64,000 nucleotides of DNA from Dielma sp000508965 (GCA_000508965.1 BAHV02000001.1:124001-188000), one strand, 5' to 3'. Positions 50,658-59,701 are shown, numbered from the stretch's first letter. Program-made: numbers and translations. The notes: generated by a model not told the origin, from the sequence alone.

Positions 50658-51097
50658 GATTCTTTCTCCTTTAATTTTTCAATCAATATTTCTATCGCAT
50701 GTTTATATCCCTGAATTCCTTCACCGGTAATCGTTTTGAAACAAGCCAATCCCGGATAAGAAAGCTGCCTGAATGCTTCACGGCTTTCAATTTTAGAAAT
50801 ATGTACTTCTACCGTCGGGATACCCACTGCCTTTAATGCATCAAGAATGGCAATGCTTGTATGCGTATAAGCAGCCGGGTTGATTACGATACCATCAATT
50901 CTGCCATAGGCTTCCTGAATCTTATCAACCAATGCACCTTCGTGATTGCTCTGATAGAATTCTACCAGCACTTGATGCTCATCGCAAGTTTTCTGACATA
51001 AATCAAGCAATGCCTGATAGCTTTCACTTCCATAAATCCCCGGTTCTCTGATGCCGACCATATTGATATTCGGGCCGTTAATTACAAGTAACTTCAT
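50654..51097 (-). CDS. aroQ: Type II 3-dehydroquinate dehydratase
   Basis: The 147-residue enzyme dehydrates 3-dehydroquinate. Typical type II motifs: LVINGPNINMVGIREPGIYG with the catalytic Tyr, YQSNHEGALVDKI, INPAAYTHTSIAILDAL (catalytic Asn region, His next) and VEVHISKIESREAFR. The start lies 20 bases inside aroEK. Confidence 0.94.
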   Translation of the reverse strand: MKLLVINGPNINMVGIREPGIYGSESYQALLDLCQKTCDEHQVLVEFYQSNHEGALVDKIQEAYGRIDGIVINPAAYTHTSIAILDALKAVGIPTVEVHISKIESREAFRQLSYPGLACFKTITGEGIQGYKHAIEILIEKLKEKES

Positions 51098-52325
51098 TAA
51101 ATCGCTCCTTTATCTGTTTGAGGGCTGCCTCAATTGTCGAATTATTCTCTATTTCAAAGTGACTGTATTTCTGATACAGCGGCATCCGTTCCTTCTCCAT
51201 TGCCTGCAGACGTTCTTTACTTGAGGAAAGCGGCCGGCTGTCATCAACTAACAATGCGTCCAAATTGCGTCGAATATGGAAGATAATACCATTTTGTGCC
51301 AATGCCCGCATATTCTCTTCCTTTTTAATAATGCCGCCGCCGCAGGAAATAATCAGCTTTGTCTGCTTAGAGAGATCTTTACAAATCGCTGTTTCAATTT
51401 CCCGAAACCTTGCTTCACCCTCTGTGTCAAAGATTTCCCTGATTGTGCGCTGTTCCCGGCGGACAATTTCTTCATCAATGTCAACCAAACGTTTATCACA
51501 GCTTTCAGCCAAGTCCCGTGACAATGTTGTTTTGCCGCTGCTTGGCATACCGATTATAACGATGTTGGCCATATCCTTATAGATTTCATCAGTAATCTGA
51601 TAAATTATTTCATCATCAAGCGTTATGTCATGAAAGAATTCGCATGCTGCCTTTGCCTGTGCTGCCAGCATTTCCAAACCATTCACATGCTTCAGCTTCA
51701 GTTCTTCCGCCTGCTGGCAGAGTCTGGTTGTCAATGGGTTATAGATCACATCAGCTACCGCCTCTACATGGCTAAAACCGGCAAGATCGATGATTTGATC
51801 CTCATTGTTCGGATACATGCCGACGCTGGTCGCATTGATGAACACTTGAATTTCCTGATGCTGTTTCAAATCTCCATAGCTGATGATCGGTGCCGGTTTA
51901 TTGCGGCCAGCAACCAGTATTTCCTTCGCTCCCATCGCTTTTAATACCGCCTGTGCCGTTTTACTTGTACCGCCGGTTCCCAGTACACAGCAGCATTTAT
52001 CCTTGATGACAATGTTATGATGCTCCAGCATCAGCTTTAAACCGGTAAAGTCGGTATTTGTCGCTATCAGGCGGCCATTGCGGTTGACAATTGCATTCAC
52101 CGCATGAATTGCTAATGCCTGTTCATCGATTTCATCACAATACTGCATTACAGTTTCCTTATAAGGAATTGTTACATTGATGGCTTTAAAAGCCTTTGCT
52201 TCCATGAACTCTGCGAGCTGCTGCTCATCAAGCTCAATTAATTCATAGGGCTGATCAATCAGTTTTTCATGTATCATTTTAGAAAAGCTGTGCCCTAATT
52301 TTTTCCCAATTAATCCAATTCGCAT
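51078..52325 (-). CDS. aroE-aroK: Shikimate dehydrogenase - shikimate kinase fusion
   Basis: One 415-residue protein carries two consecutive steps. Residues 1-265 are AroE: LIGKKLGHSFSKMIHEKL, NVTIPYKE with catalytic Lys, ATNTDFTGL, and the NADP site VLGTGGTSKTAQAVLKA. Residues about 280-415 are AroK: IVIIGMPSSGKTTLSRDLA (P-loop), LVDIDEEIVRREQRTI, FREIETAI and SCGGGI, with lid DSRPLSSSKERLQ. The ATG at 52325 suits AGGG at 8 bases; an ATG at 52343 is also in frame. Fusion could channel shikimate. It overlaps aroC by 16 bases. Confidence 0.92.
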   Translation of the reverse strand: MRIGLIGKKLGHSFSKMIHEKLIDQPYELIELDEQQLAEFMEAKAFKAINVTIPYKETVMQYCDEIDEQALAIHAVNAIVNRNGRLIATNTDFTGLKLMLEHHNIVIKDKCCCVLGTGGTSKTAQAVLKAMGAKEILVAGRNKPAPIISYGDLKQHQEIQVFINATSVGMYPNNEDQIIDLAGFSHVEAVADVIYNPLTTRLCQQAEELKLKHVNGLEMLAAQAKAACEFFHDITLDDEIIYQITDEIYKDMANIVIIGMPSSGKTTLSRDLAESCDKRLVDIDEEIVRREQRTIREIFDTEGEARFREIETAICKDLSKQTKLIISCGGGIIKKEENMRALAQNGIIFHIRRNLDALLVDDSRPLSSSKERLQAMEKERMPLYQKYSHFEIENNSTIEAALKQIKERFNEVTCN

Positions 52326-53413
52326 AATGAATCCCTCATCCATTCACCGCCATAGGCTTCAACACATAAATCAAGCAGGCACAAAGCGGTCACAGCATCA
52401 ACTACGACTCTTGCCCGATGGAAAATTGCCGGATCATGGCGTCCTTTCAATTCCAATATGGCATCCTTTTTCTCATTGTAATCAACCGTCTGCTGCGGCT
52501 TGAAGATACTTGGTGTAGGTTTAATTACCGTTCTGAATAAGATTGGCATACCATTTGCGATACCGCCGTTGATTCCGCCATTGTTATTGGTTTTTGAAAC
52601 GATCTTATCACCGCTCATCAGCCATGCATCATTTGCTTCACTGCCATAATGATTGACAAAATCAAAGCCCATTCCGAATTCAACACCCTTGACTGCCGGC
52701 ACTGAGAATAGATACGCGCTTAGACTGCTCTCAATCGAATGAAAATAAGGCTCACCGATGCCGGCCGGTACATTCAGAATTATTGTTTCAAGAATGCCGC
52801 CAACACTGTCCTTTTGGGCTGCCGCCGCTTCTATCAGGTTGATCATAGCACTTTGAGCATCACTGTCCAACACTGCAAAATCCATGGCTGACAAAGCTTT
52901 TAAATCTGCGGTCAGATCAACAAATTCACGGTCATGAACATCCATGCACTGTTTGATATGGGTACCAATTAAAATGCCCTTTTTTTCAAGAATCTGTTCA
53001 GCAATCGCGCCTGCCGCTACCAATGGAGCAGTAATTCGGCCTGAGAAATGTCCGCCGCCGCGGTAATCCTGACAGCCGTGGTATTTCACATAGGCCGTGT
53101 AATCAGCATGTGAAGGTCTCAGCAGCTGCGGTGTATAATCTCTGGATTGCTGTTCCTTATTCATGATTTGAATATGCAGGGGGGTACCGGTTGTGCAGCC
53201 ATTAAAGTAACCGCTGGTTATATGAAACAAATCCTCCTCATGGCGCTGTGTTGATATCTTTCCCTTAGCCCGGCGTTTATCAAGCTGTGCCTGAACCGCA
53301 TCGAGATCTAGCTTAATGCCAGCTTCTAAACCATCGATGACCACACCGATCGATTCACCGTGGCTTTCACCATAAAGTGAAATCGTAATATTTTTGCCGA
53401 TTGTACTTTTCAT
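52310..53413 (-). CDS. aroC: Chorismate synthase
   Basis: The last common step. The 367 residues have SLYGESHGESIGVVIDGLEAG at the start, LRPSHADYTAYVKYHGCQDYRGGGHFSGRITA near 100, with the FMN-binding and catalytic His and Arg, and RHDPAIFHRARVVVDAV near 325. Reduced FMN is the cofactor. It follows aroB by 9 bases. Confidence 0.95.
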   Translation of the reverse strand: MKSTIGKNITISLYGESHGESIGVVIDGLEAGIKLDLDAVQAQLDKRRAKGKISTQRHEEDLFHITSGYFNGCTTGTPLHIQIMNKEQQSRDYTPQLLRPSHADYTAYVKYHGCQDYRGGGHFSGRITAPLVAAGAIAEQILEKKGILIGTHIKQCMDVHDREFVDLTADLKALSAMDFAVLDSDAQSAMINLIEAAAAQKDSVGGILETIILNVPAGIGEPYFHSIESSLSAYLFSVPAVKGVEFGMGFDFVNHYGSEANDAWLMSGDKIVSKTNNNGGINGGIANGMPILFRTVIKPTPSIFKPQQTVDYNEKKDAILELKGRHDPAIFHRARVVVDAVTALCLLDLCVEAYGGEWMRDSLCELD

Positions 53414-53422
53414 GAAAACCTC

Positions 53423-54442
53423 CTATAAGTATTTTCTTAATGTCTCAATATCAACATCAATTAACTGCGCATGACCAATTTCTTCAACCTGTACGATGGT
53501 AACCTTTTTGCCATCGGCTTTTTTATCATTGAATATTAAATGAATGACTTCATCAGGATCATAAGCCGCATCAATCGGCAGATTCATTTTAGTCAATATC
53601 GCCTGTAAACGCTGTTTAATTTCCTCATTCTCGATAATTTTCATCATTCCGATGCTGACACATTCACCATGATAATAATCATGAAGGTGGTACAGACTCT
53701 CAACAGCATGACCGATGGTATGACCAAAATTCAATATTTTACGAAGATTGGCTTCCTTTTCATCCGCCTCAACAACTTTCTTCTTGACAATTAAGGAACG
53801 GGTAATAATTTCCTCAAGAATTTCATCGGGTTCATTATTCTGGAAATCGGCGTCATGTTTCTCAAAAAGCTCAAACAATTCAGGATCGGCGATCAAGCCT
53901 TCCTTGACCGCTTCCGCAAGACCGTTATAGTAATGCCGGCGCGGCAGTGTTTTTAGAGTTGTTAAGTCTACGATTACCACCTCCGGGTGATAGAAGGTCC
54001 CTAATACATTTTTTACTTCATCCAGATTGATCGCTACCTTGCCGCCGATGCTGGAATCAATCTGTGACAGTGTTGTGGTTGGAATTGATGAAAAATGGAT
54101 GCCTCTTTTAAAGGTAGCCGCTACAAATCCGCTTAAGTCGCCGATGACACCGCCGCCCAGCGCAAGAATTAAATCATTTCTTGAGAAGTTCAATTCCAGA
54201 AGCTTCATGCAGATCTGCTGATAAACACGAACGCTCTTAGCGCCCTCACCCTGCTCGGTAATAAACAAATGGCCGTTAGGGCATTGTGACAAGACAAGCT
54301 GCTGATATTCGGCAGGAACTCCCTCATCAGTGATAATCATCACCTTGCGGTTCAGATCAATGTAATCTGCCAGCTGTGTTATCGCATTTCTAACTATAAC
54401 AATACGGCTGCTTGCTTCACTTAAGTTAACTGATAATTCCAT
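53423..54442 (-). CDS. aroB: 3-dehydroquinate synthase
   Basis: The second step: DAHP to 3-dehydroquinate, using NAD and a metal. The motif GGGVIGDLSGFVAATFKRGI near residue 95 binds NAD, SSIGGKVAINL follows, and metal ligands are in EAVKEGL near 180, LNFGHTIGHAVE near 240 and HDYYHGECVSIG near 258. The ATG at 54442 follows AAAAAGGAGATCAGAAT; a longer frame to 54532 crosses the attenuator terminator and is rejected. The product has 339 residues. First structural gene of the operon. Confidence 0.94.
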   Translation of the reverse strand: MELSVNLSEASSRIVIVRNAITQLADYIDLNRKVMIITDEGVPAEYQQLVLSQCPNGHLFITEQGEGAKSVRVYQQICMKLLELNFSRNDLILALGGGVIGDLSGFVAATFKRGIHFSSIPTTTLSQIDSSIGGKVAINLDEVKNVLGTFYHPEVVIVDLTTLKTLPRRHYYNGLAEAVKEGLIADPELFELFEKHDADFQNNEPDEILEEIITRSLIVKKKVVEADEKEANLRKILNFGHTIGHAVESLYHLHDYYHGECVSIGMMKIIENEEIKQRLQAILTKMNLPIDAAYDPDEVIHLIFNDKKADGKKVTIVQVEEIGHAQLIDVDIETLRKYL

Positions 54443-54463
54443 ATTCTGATCTCCTTTTTTAAT

Positions 54464-54495
54464 AAAAAAAGCATCCGTCTTACCAGAATGCTTTG
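54464..54495 (-). terminator. Attenuator terminator in front of aroB
   Basis: On the minus strand AAAGCATTC pairs with GGATGCTTT (one wobble), followed by a run of seven T. It lies between the FYFY leader peptide and the aroB ribosome site, so it would stop transcription before the structural genes unless relieved. The stem lies about 65 bases after the leader stop. Confidence 0.88.
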
Positions 54496-54559
54496 TTATG
54501 CCCCTCTTTTGATTAAAAGTCAAAATGACCAATCGTATTTCGAATTGGTTTATCGGGGC

Positions 54560-54607
54560 CTAGCAATAAAAGTAAAAGACTGACGCTTTATTTAACATTG
54601 TTTTCAT
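54560..54607 (-). CDS. Leader peptide of the aro operon (Phe-Tyr attenuation)
   Basis: A 16-codon frame on the minus strand encodes MKTMLNKASVFYFYC and stop. Four codons just before the end are Phe-Tyr-Phe-Tyr, the products of the pathway. GCCCC follows the stop codon directly and could pair with GGGGC at 54500-54504, enclosing two small hairpins (CCAAT/ATTGG; TTTGA/TCAAA); the terminator follows. The layout is that of ribosome-mediated attenuation. No ordinary ribosome site precedes the ATG; the candidate promoter would start transcription very near it. A second ATG (codon 4) is an alternative start. Confidence 0.7.
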   Translation of the reverse strand: MKTMLNKASVFYFYC

Positions 54608-54613
54608 GCTTCA

Positions 54614-54642
54614 AGTTTAAAACAAATTAAAATGAATTGCAA
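54614..54642 (-). promoter_or_regulatory. Candidate promoter of the aro operon
   Basis: On the minus strand TTGCAA (54637-54642), 17 bases, TAAACT (54614-54619). The start of transcription would fall near 54607, close to the leader ATG. The -10 is weak, so the position is tentative. Confidence 0.45.
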
Positions 54643-54779
54643 GTAAAAAATGAAAGAATTTCACCATTCAATGAAAATTTATATCAACGCTGTTACATTT
54701 ATCGGCGATCAGAAAAACATTCATTTTGAAACAGACCTATGATACACTTAGTTTAACAATTATATCAGGGGAGAAGCTT

Positions 54780-55268
54780 ATGCTTTACAAACATCAAAGA
54801 AGATTAAGACCGAGACGCAAAATAGATTGGCTGATTGATACAGTATGTGCGGTTTTCTGCTTAATGCCGATGCTGCTTATAGACCTAATCAGTGATTATT
54901 TCATCGGGAAGGAAAACATATTGATGACCGTCACGTTTTCAAGAGCCGCATCTTATGCGCTTTTCGCATTTGTCTTACTCAATTTAGCATCATTCTGTCC
55001 GCAGGGACTGGCGTTTATAGTACCTGTTACCGATGATAATCGTGAAAAGCTGATTCAGATATTTAATAATATGTTGAATATGATGAAGCTGGTATCCGTA
55101 GTCTCAATGGTTGTTCTATATCCGATCTATACGCTTCTTCAGCTGCCAACAGGCTTTTTTATTATCATCATGCTCATAGCGTTGATTATCATCGGCAGGT
55201 TATATCTCAACAATATAAAAGCAGCAGCTGAATCAAAAAAAGTAAGCATAAAAAGCTGGAAATCTTAA
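54780..55268 (+). CDS. Unknown membrane protein, four helices
   Basis: The 162-residue protein starts with a basic stretch (MLYKHQRRLRPRRKIDW) followed by four hydrophobic segments at about 18-38, 60-78, 105-125 and 130-150, and a basic tail. The ATG at 54780 has AGGGGAGAAGCTT; an earlier in-frame start at 54726 has none. It is divergent from the aro operon. No family is recognised. Confidence 0.65.
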   Translation: MLYKHQRRLRPRRKIDWLIDTVCAVFCLMPMLLIDLISDYFIGKENILMTVTFSRAASYALFAFVLLNLASFCPQGLAFIVPVTDDNREKLIQIFNNMLNMMKLVSVVSMVVLYPIYTLLQLPTGFFIIIMLIALIIIGRLYLNNIKAAAESKKVSIKSWKS

Positions 55269-55329
55269 TTTGCGCACAATTTCATTTGGCATCCAAACTG
55301 TGATGTGTACCTTAAGTTCTCCAGCTTTT
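55251..55329. repeat. Inverted repeat at the end of the membrane protein gene
   Basis: AAAAGCTGGA at 55251-55260 and TCCAGCTTTT at 55320-55329 are exact inverted copies about 60 bases apart, across the gene stop. It may close a large terminator-like hairpin for either strand. Confidence 0.4.
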
Positions 55330-55376
55330 ATGATCCGGCATCTTAAATGCTGTTGGGAATAAATTATAATCAAATC

Positions 55377-56786
55377 TTATTCGATTAAACTTTCACCATT
55401 CGTCGCGATGACATTCTTATACCAGTCAAAGCTCTTTTTCTTATAACGATTCATTGTACCATGTCCCTCATTATCCAAATCTACATAAATGAAGCCATAG
55501 CGTTTCTTCATTTCAGCCGTAGAGCAGGATACCAAATCGATACAGCCCCAAGCCGTGTAACCAAGCACTTCAACACCGTCTTTGATAGCTTCACCGACTT
55601 GTATTAGATGATCATTCATATACTGAATGCGATAATCATCTGCAACAGTATAGCTGCCATCTGCCTGCATGATCAATTCATCATTTGCTCCCAAGCCGTT
55701 TTCAACGATGAATAAAGGCTTTTGATAACGATCATAAAAACGGTTAAGCGTATAGCGCAAGCCCTGCGGATCTATCTGCCAACCCCATTCACTTACCTTT
55801 GAATAAGGGTTGCGCTTTAAGTTAGTCGTCATATTGCTGCCGGTCGGTTCACCTTTGGCCGGATCCGCACTAGCACAATTACTTGAATAATAACTAAATG
55901 ATACAAAATCAACAACATTTTTCAAATCCTCTTTATCCTGATCTGTAATGTTTAAATGAATCTTGTTCTCTTCAAAAATACGCTGTGCATAAGCCGGATA
56001 TTCACCTCTGACCTGCACATCCGCAAATAAATAGGTATTTCTTTCAAGCTTCATTACCTCGATAATATCATCAGGATTAGGCGTCAGCGGATAAATTGTC
56101 ACAGCCAAAATCATACATCCGATCATCGCCTGCGGCATTAATTCATGAGCCAGCTTTACCGCTTTTGCACTCGCCACTAATTCATGATGAATGGCTTGAT
56201 AGAGATCCTGCTGAGTCAGCTGTTCTTTCGGTGTCAGTATGGCGCCGCTCATAAATGGCTGATGAATAATCGAATTGATTTCATTAAAGGTTATCCAATA
56301 TTTAACCTTTTCCTTATAACGTTCAAATAATGTCCTGCAGTATTTGACATATAAATCTATCAGCCTGCGGTCTGCCCAGCCGTTATATTTTTTAGCAAGT
56401 GCGAGCGGTGTTTCATAATGAGAAATAGTAACCAAAGGTTCAATACCATATTTCAAGCATTCATCGATTACTTCATCATAGAAACGCAATCCGGCTTCAT
56501 TCGGCTGTTCCTCTTCACCGGTTGGATAAATTCTTGACCAAGCGATTGAAAAGCGATAGACTTTAAACCCCATTTCCGCAAACAAGCGGATATCTTCTTT
56601 AAAGCGATGATAATAATCGATGCCCTTAAGCTTCAGATTATCTGCCGTTGGCTCATCAGTAATCAATTTAAACCCCTTGGGCAGTACATCTTGAATCGAT
56701 AAGCCTTTTCCGTCCTCATTATAAGCACCTTCGCATTGATTGGCTGCTGTTGCGCCGCCCCATAAGAAATTTTCCGGAAACCGCAT
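55377..56786 (-). CDS. bglA: 6-phospho-beta-glucosidase, GH1
   Basis: The 469-residue cytoplasmic enzyme splits phosphorylated beta-glucosides delivered by the PTS. GH1 signatures: FLWGGATAANQCEGAYNEDG near residue 8, the acid/base Glu in WITFNEINS near 168, and the nucleophile Glu in PLFIVENGLGAND near 365. It starts 2 bases after the PTS gene stop. AAGGAGGTGTAGT precedes the ATG. Last gene of the licT-bglP-bglA operon. Confidence 0.95.
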   Translation of the reverse strand: MRFPENFLWGGATAANQCEGAYNEDGKGLSIQDVLPKGFKLITDEPTADNLKLKGIDYYHRFKEDIRLFAEMGFKVYRFSIAWSRIYPTGEEEQPNEAGLRFYDEVIDECLKYGIEPLVTISHYETPLALAKKYNGWADRRLIDLYVKYCRTLFERYKEKVKYWITFNEINSIIHQPFMSGAILTPKEQLTQQDLYQAIHHELVASAKAVKLAHELMPQAMIGCMILAVTIYPLTPNPDDIIEVMKLERNTYLFADVQVRGEYPAYAQRIFEENKIHLNITDQDKEDLKNVVDFVSFSYYSSNCASADPAKGEPTGSNMTTNLKRNPYSKVSEWGWQIDPQGLRYTLNRFYDRYQKPLFIVENGLGANDELIMQADGSYTVADDYRIQYMNDHLIQVGEAIKDGVEVLGYTAWGCIDLVSCSTAEMKKRYGFIYVDLDNEGHGTMNRYKKKSFDWYKNVIATNGESLIE

Positions 56787-56787
56787 A

Positions 56788-58644
56788 CTACACCTCCTTC
56801 AATATCATTACGGTATCATTAATAGCTACCGTTTTATTCTTCTCACAAGTAAATTCATAGTGATCACAATTAGCGACTACCATCGGTGTTACCACATCAT
56901 AGCCTTCATTTTTAATCGCAGCTATATCAAATTCCATCAGCAAATCACCGGCTTGCACTTGATCACCATCTTTAACCAAAACATTGAAGTATTTACCATC
57001 AAGCTTTACTGTATCTAAGCCGACATGAAGAATTAAATCAGCCCCGGCTTCAGAAGTCATCGTTATTGCATGTTTAGTCGCAAATACCGTCTTGATAGTG
57101 CCGGCAGCCGGCGCATATAACTTTCCCTCATCAGGCATTATCGCGATTCCTTTTCCTATCAATTCATTCGCAAAAGTAGGATCATTGACTTCATTTAAGG
57201 CAATGCATTTTCCTTTCATCGGTGAATGTAAGACTGATTGTCTGAGCGCTGATTGTACTACTGTTTCTTTCTTTGTCTCCATTTCTTTATCTTTAAATAA
57301 TACAAATGATACAACGAAACTGACTGCAAATGCTATCGCTGCCCCTGCGCATGCCAGATAGAAGTTTGACATCGGAGCGTCAATTCCGATATAGCTAGGT
57401 AATGTAAGCAGACCCGGTGAACCGCCTGAGAAGTTCTTAATGTTTAATAATCCCATAAATAAACCACCGGCACAGCCGCCCGCCATTGCCGCAATCAGAT
57501 TTGTGCGGATCTTCATTGTCACACCAAACAATACCGGTTCAGTAATACCGCAGACAGCAGTAATACCTGTTGCTGATGTCAGCTGTTTCAATTCTGAATT
57601 CTTTGTTTTCACAGATACGGCTAAAGCAGCGGCTCCCTGAGCGACATTGCTTGCCAGCTGACCTGGATATATGATTGTATCAAAACCCATAGTCATACGA
57701 TTATTGATACCGATTGGCGTAATTGCATGATGCGTACCCGTCATAACTAAGAATGGCAGGAAGGTACCCATCAGAGTTGGTACGAGCCAGCCAGCATAGC
57801 TGTTTAGAGTGTTGATGCCGGCCGCAATAAAGGTACTGATAATATACCCCAAAGGTCCTAACACAACCAAGGTAGCAATCCCGGTAATCAGAATCGTGAT
57901 CAATGGTCCTGTGAAGTATTTAATCGCCTTAGGTGAAATCTTATCCGCAAAAGGCTCAACGACAGACATCAGCCATACACCTAAAATAATCGGGATTACC
58001 GATGAGGTATAAGAAGCGTTATAAATCGGCAGACCAAAGACGGTAATGGCTTCACCAACTTCTTTTGAAGCTGCGACCATACTTATAAAGTTAGGATGAA
58101 TCAGCATAGCACCCAGCATCATTGCCAGATATTGATTGCAGCCAAACTTCTTCGCCGCTGAATTAGCAAGTAACACCGGCAGGAAATAGAAGGTAGCATC
58201 TGCCATAAAGTTAATCACCTGATAGGTGGAAGCCTGATTATCTACCCACTTAAATGCAACTAATAATGCCAGCACTGCCTTAAGCATACCGGCAGCCGTC
58301 AGCGGCGGCAGGATAGGTGTAAAGATACCGGCGATCGTATCAATAAGATTATTAATTTTATTACCATTTTTCTTTTCCGGTTTCTTATCCATTTCATTCA
58401 GATCAATCATTTTAATTAAATGCTGATACACCTGCGGGACATCTGAACCAATAATTACTTGATATTGTCCGCCCTTTGATACAACACCGACAACCCCCTC
58501 AGTATTTTTCAGCGCTTCAGTATCCGCTTTAGCTTCATCAATAAGATTGAAACGCAGACGGGTAGCGCAATGGCCCGCATGTGATATATTTTTTTCACCG
58601 CCGACATGCTTCAGTATAATGCCGGCTATTTTTTCATAATCCAT
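56788..58644 (-). CDS. bglP: PTS system beta-glucoside EIIBCA
   Basis: The 618-residue fusion has EIIB at the N terminus (phosphocysteine in HCATRLRFNL near residue 26), EIIC with about ten helices (about 105-460, MTGTHHAITPIGINN) and EIIA at the end (about 490-618, phosphohistidine in LILHVGLDTVKLDGKYF). It imports and phosphorylates beta-glucosides such as salicin or cellobiose-like sugars. AGGAGGATTAAG precedes the ATG. Confidence 0.95.
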   Translation of the reverse strand: MDYEKIAGIILKHVGGEKNISHAGHCATRLRFNLIDEAKADTEALKNTEGVVGVVSKGGQYQVIIGSDVPQVYQHLIKMIDLNEMDKKPEKKNGNKINNLIDTIAGIFTPILPPLTAAGMLKAVLALLVAFKWVDNQASTYQVINFMADATFYFLPVLLANSAAKKFGCNQYLAMMLGAMLIHPNFISMVAASKEVGEAITVFGLPIYNASYTSSVIPIILGVWLMSVVEPFADKISPKAIKYFTGPLITILITGIATLVVLGPLGYIISTFIAAGINTLNSYAGWLVPTLMGTFLPFLVMTGTHHAITPIGINNRMTMGFDTIIYPGQLASNVAQGAAALAVSVKTKNSELKQLTSATGITAVCGITEPVLFGVTMKIRTNLIAAMAGGCAGGLFMGLLNIKNFSGGSPGLLTLPSYIGIDAPMSNFYLACAGAAIAFAVSFVVSFVLFKDKEMETKKETVVQSALRQSVLHSPMKGKCIALNEVNDPTFANELIGKGIAIMPDEGKLYAPAAGTIKTVFATKHAITMTSEAGADLILHVGLDTVKLDGKYFNVLVKDGDQVQAGDLLMEFDIAAIKNEGYDVVTPMVVANCDHYEFTCEKNKTVAINDTVMILKEV

Positions 58645-58688
58645 CTTAATCCTCCTCGTAAAATAGTTTTGTATAGGTATTTCGCCTT

Positions 58689-59522
58689 TTATTTGTTGTT
58701 TAATATACGTTTTATGTGAATCGCTAAATAAAGTAATTCAGTATCCGGAATATTGATTCCTTTCTGCTGGAGGAAATAACGTTTAATCTTCCCACAGCAC
58801 TTGAATTCTTCACTAAAGTGATCCTTTAATGTTTCATATAATTTTTCATCTTCCGCAAAAGCCTGATTCTTTAAAACTCTTTCAATGAAGAATTTCAGGT
58901 GAACCATAAACCGATCAAAAGCCAATGAATTCTCATCAAGATTAATCTGAAAGTGGAACTTAATGATACTCAAAATTGCTTGAATCATTGTGACAGTTTC
59001 ACTTACATAGCTTGAATCCTCTACATTCACACTGGCTTCTACAAGATGGATTGCAATGTACCCGGCTTCATCCTCAGGCAGTTCAACACCTAACTCACGC
59101 TTAATAATGGCCAATGACTCAAGTCCGATGCTGTACTCACTGTGGTAATATTTCTTTATTTCCCATAAGAGTGCGTTTTTAAGCGGCATGCCTTTTTCCA
59201 TTCTTTCTAACGCAAAACTGATATGGTCAGTAATTGAAATATAGATGTTGTCGCTTAACTCCTTATCTAATGTCTGCTTGGCATAATCAATAATGAGATT
59301 AGCGATGCGGACATGTTCCTGAGGTATTTCAAGCAGCAGATCACTCAGCTTCTGAGCAGTGTTTTCATCAGTGATACGATATATCTTTTCGACCATCGAC
59401 ATATCGATCTCATCGTCTGCTTTTTTCTTATACCCCAGTCCACATCCCATAACAAGTACTTCATTGCCCTTTTCGTCAAAAGAACGCACCAGATTGTTGT
59501 TAATGACCTTATTTACTTTCAT
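58689..59522 (-). CDS. licT: BglG/LicT-family transcriptional antiterminator
   Basis: The 277-residue protein has an N-terminal CAT RNA-binding domain (1-56, KVNKVINNNLVRSFDEKGNEVLVMGCGLGY) and two PRDs (about 65-170 and 175-277) with the regulatory histidines (DHISFALERM, AIHLVEAS, LKDHF, AIHIKRI). The ATG at 59522 follows AGGGAGGTACCT; a longer frame to 59639 would include the RAT. It binds the RAT upstream and prevents early termination when beta-glucoside PTS flux is high. Confidence 0.93.
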   Translation of the reverse strand: MKVNKVINNNLVRSFDEKGNEVLVMGCGLGYKKKADDEIDMSMVEKIYRITDENTAQKLSDLLLEIPQEHVRIANLIIDYAKQTLDKELSDNIYISITDHISFALERMEKGMPLKNALLWEIKKYYHSEYSIGLESLAIIKRELGVELPEDEAGYIAIHLVEASVNVEDSSYVSETVTMIQAILSIIKFHFQINLDENSLAFDRFMVHLKFFIERVLKNQAFAEDEKLYETLKDHFSEEFKCCGKIKRYFLQQKGINIPDTELLYLAIHIKRILNNK

Positions 59523-59542
59523 AGGTACCTCCCTGCTACAAA

Positions 59543-59595
59543 AAAAAGCTACACCACAACATAAAAAACCTAAAAGTTTCTTATGTGGTATAGCC
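59543..59595 (-). terminator. LicT-controlled terminator
   Basis: On the minus strand GCTATACCACA pairs with TGTGGTGTAGC (one wobble), then a run of T. Its 5' arm overlaps the 3' end of the RAT, the arrangement that makes RAT and terminator exclusive. Confidence 0.93.
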
Positions 59596-59615
59596 TGCAT
59601 TACCAGTAACAATCC
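59587..59615 (-). promoter_or_regulatory. Ribonucleic antiterminator (RAT) for LicT
   Basis: The minus-strand sequence GGATTGTTACTGGTAATGCA, followed by GGCTATACC, matches the RAT consensus of the BglG/LicT/SacY family in its conserved GGATTGTTACTG and GCAGGC parts. It is 29 bases long and overlaps the terminator. Confidence 0.93.
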
Positions 59616-59629
59616 ATCTTTATGTTTAA

Positions 59630-59666
59630 AGATTAGCACGTTTATTGCTGCTTGTCAACGCTTACA
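59630..59666 (-). promoter_or_regulatory. Promoter of the bgl operon with overlapping cre
   Basis: Minus strand TTGACA (59653-59658), 17 bases, TAATCT (59630-59635). The cre-like TTGTCAACGCTTACA at 59652-59666 (plus strand, one fixed position off) covers the -35, so glucose repression by CcpA is expected. Confidence 0.8.
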
Positions 59667-59701
59667 AAAAATAAAATTCAATAATGTCTAAAAAGCCTTA
59701 T

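Noticed and set aside
54443..54532. N-terminal extension of aroB
   Set aside because: It would read through the attenuator terminator; AAAAAGGAG fixes the start at 54442.
54500..54560. Riboswitch (purine-like three-way junction) in front of aroB
   Set aside because: Three small stems can be drawn, but the conserved loop and junction bases of purine riboswitches are missing, and the FYFY leader peptide explains the layout better.
58645..58688. Second RAT between licT and bglP
   Set aside because: The 44-base gap has neither the GGATTGTTAC motif nor a terminator.
59523..59639. N-terminal extension of licT
   Set aside because: It contains the RAT and terminator stem; the CAT domain starts exactly at MKVNKV.
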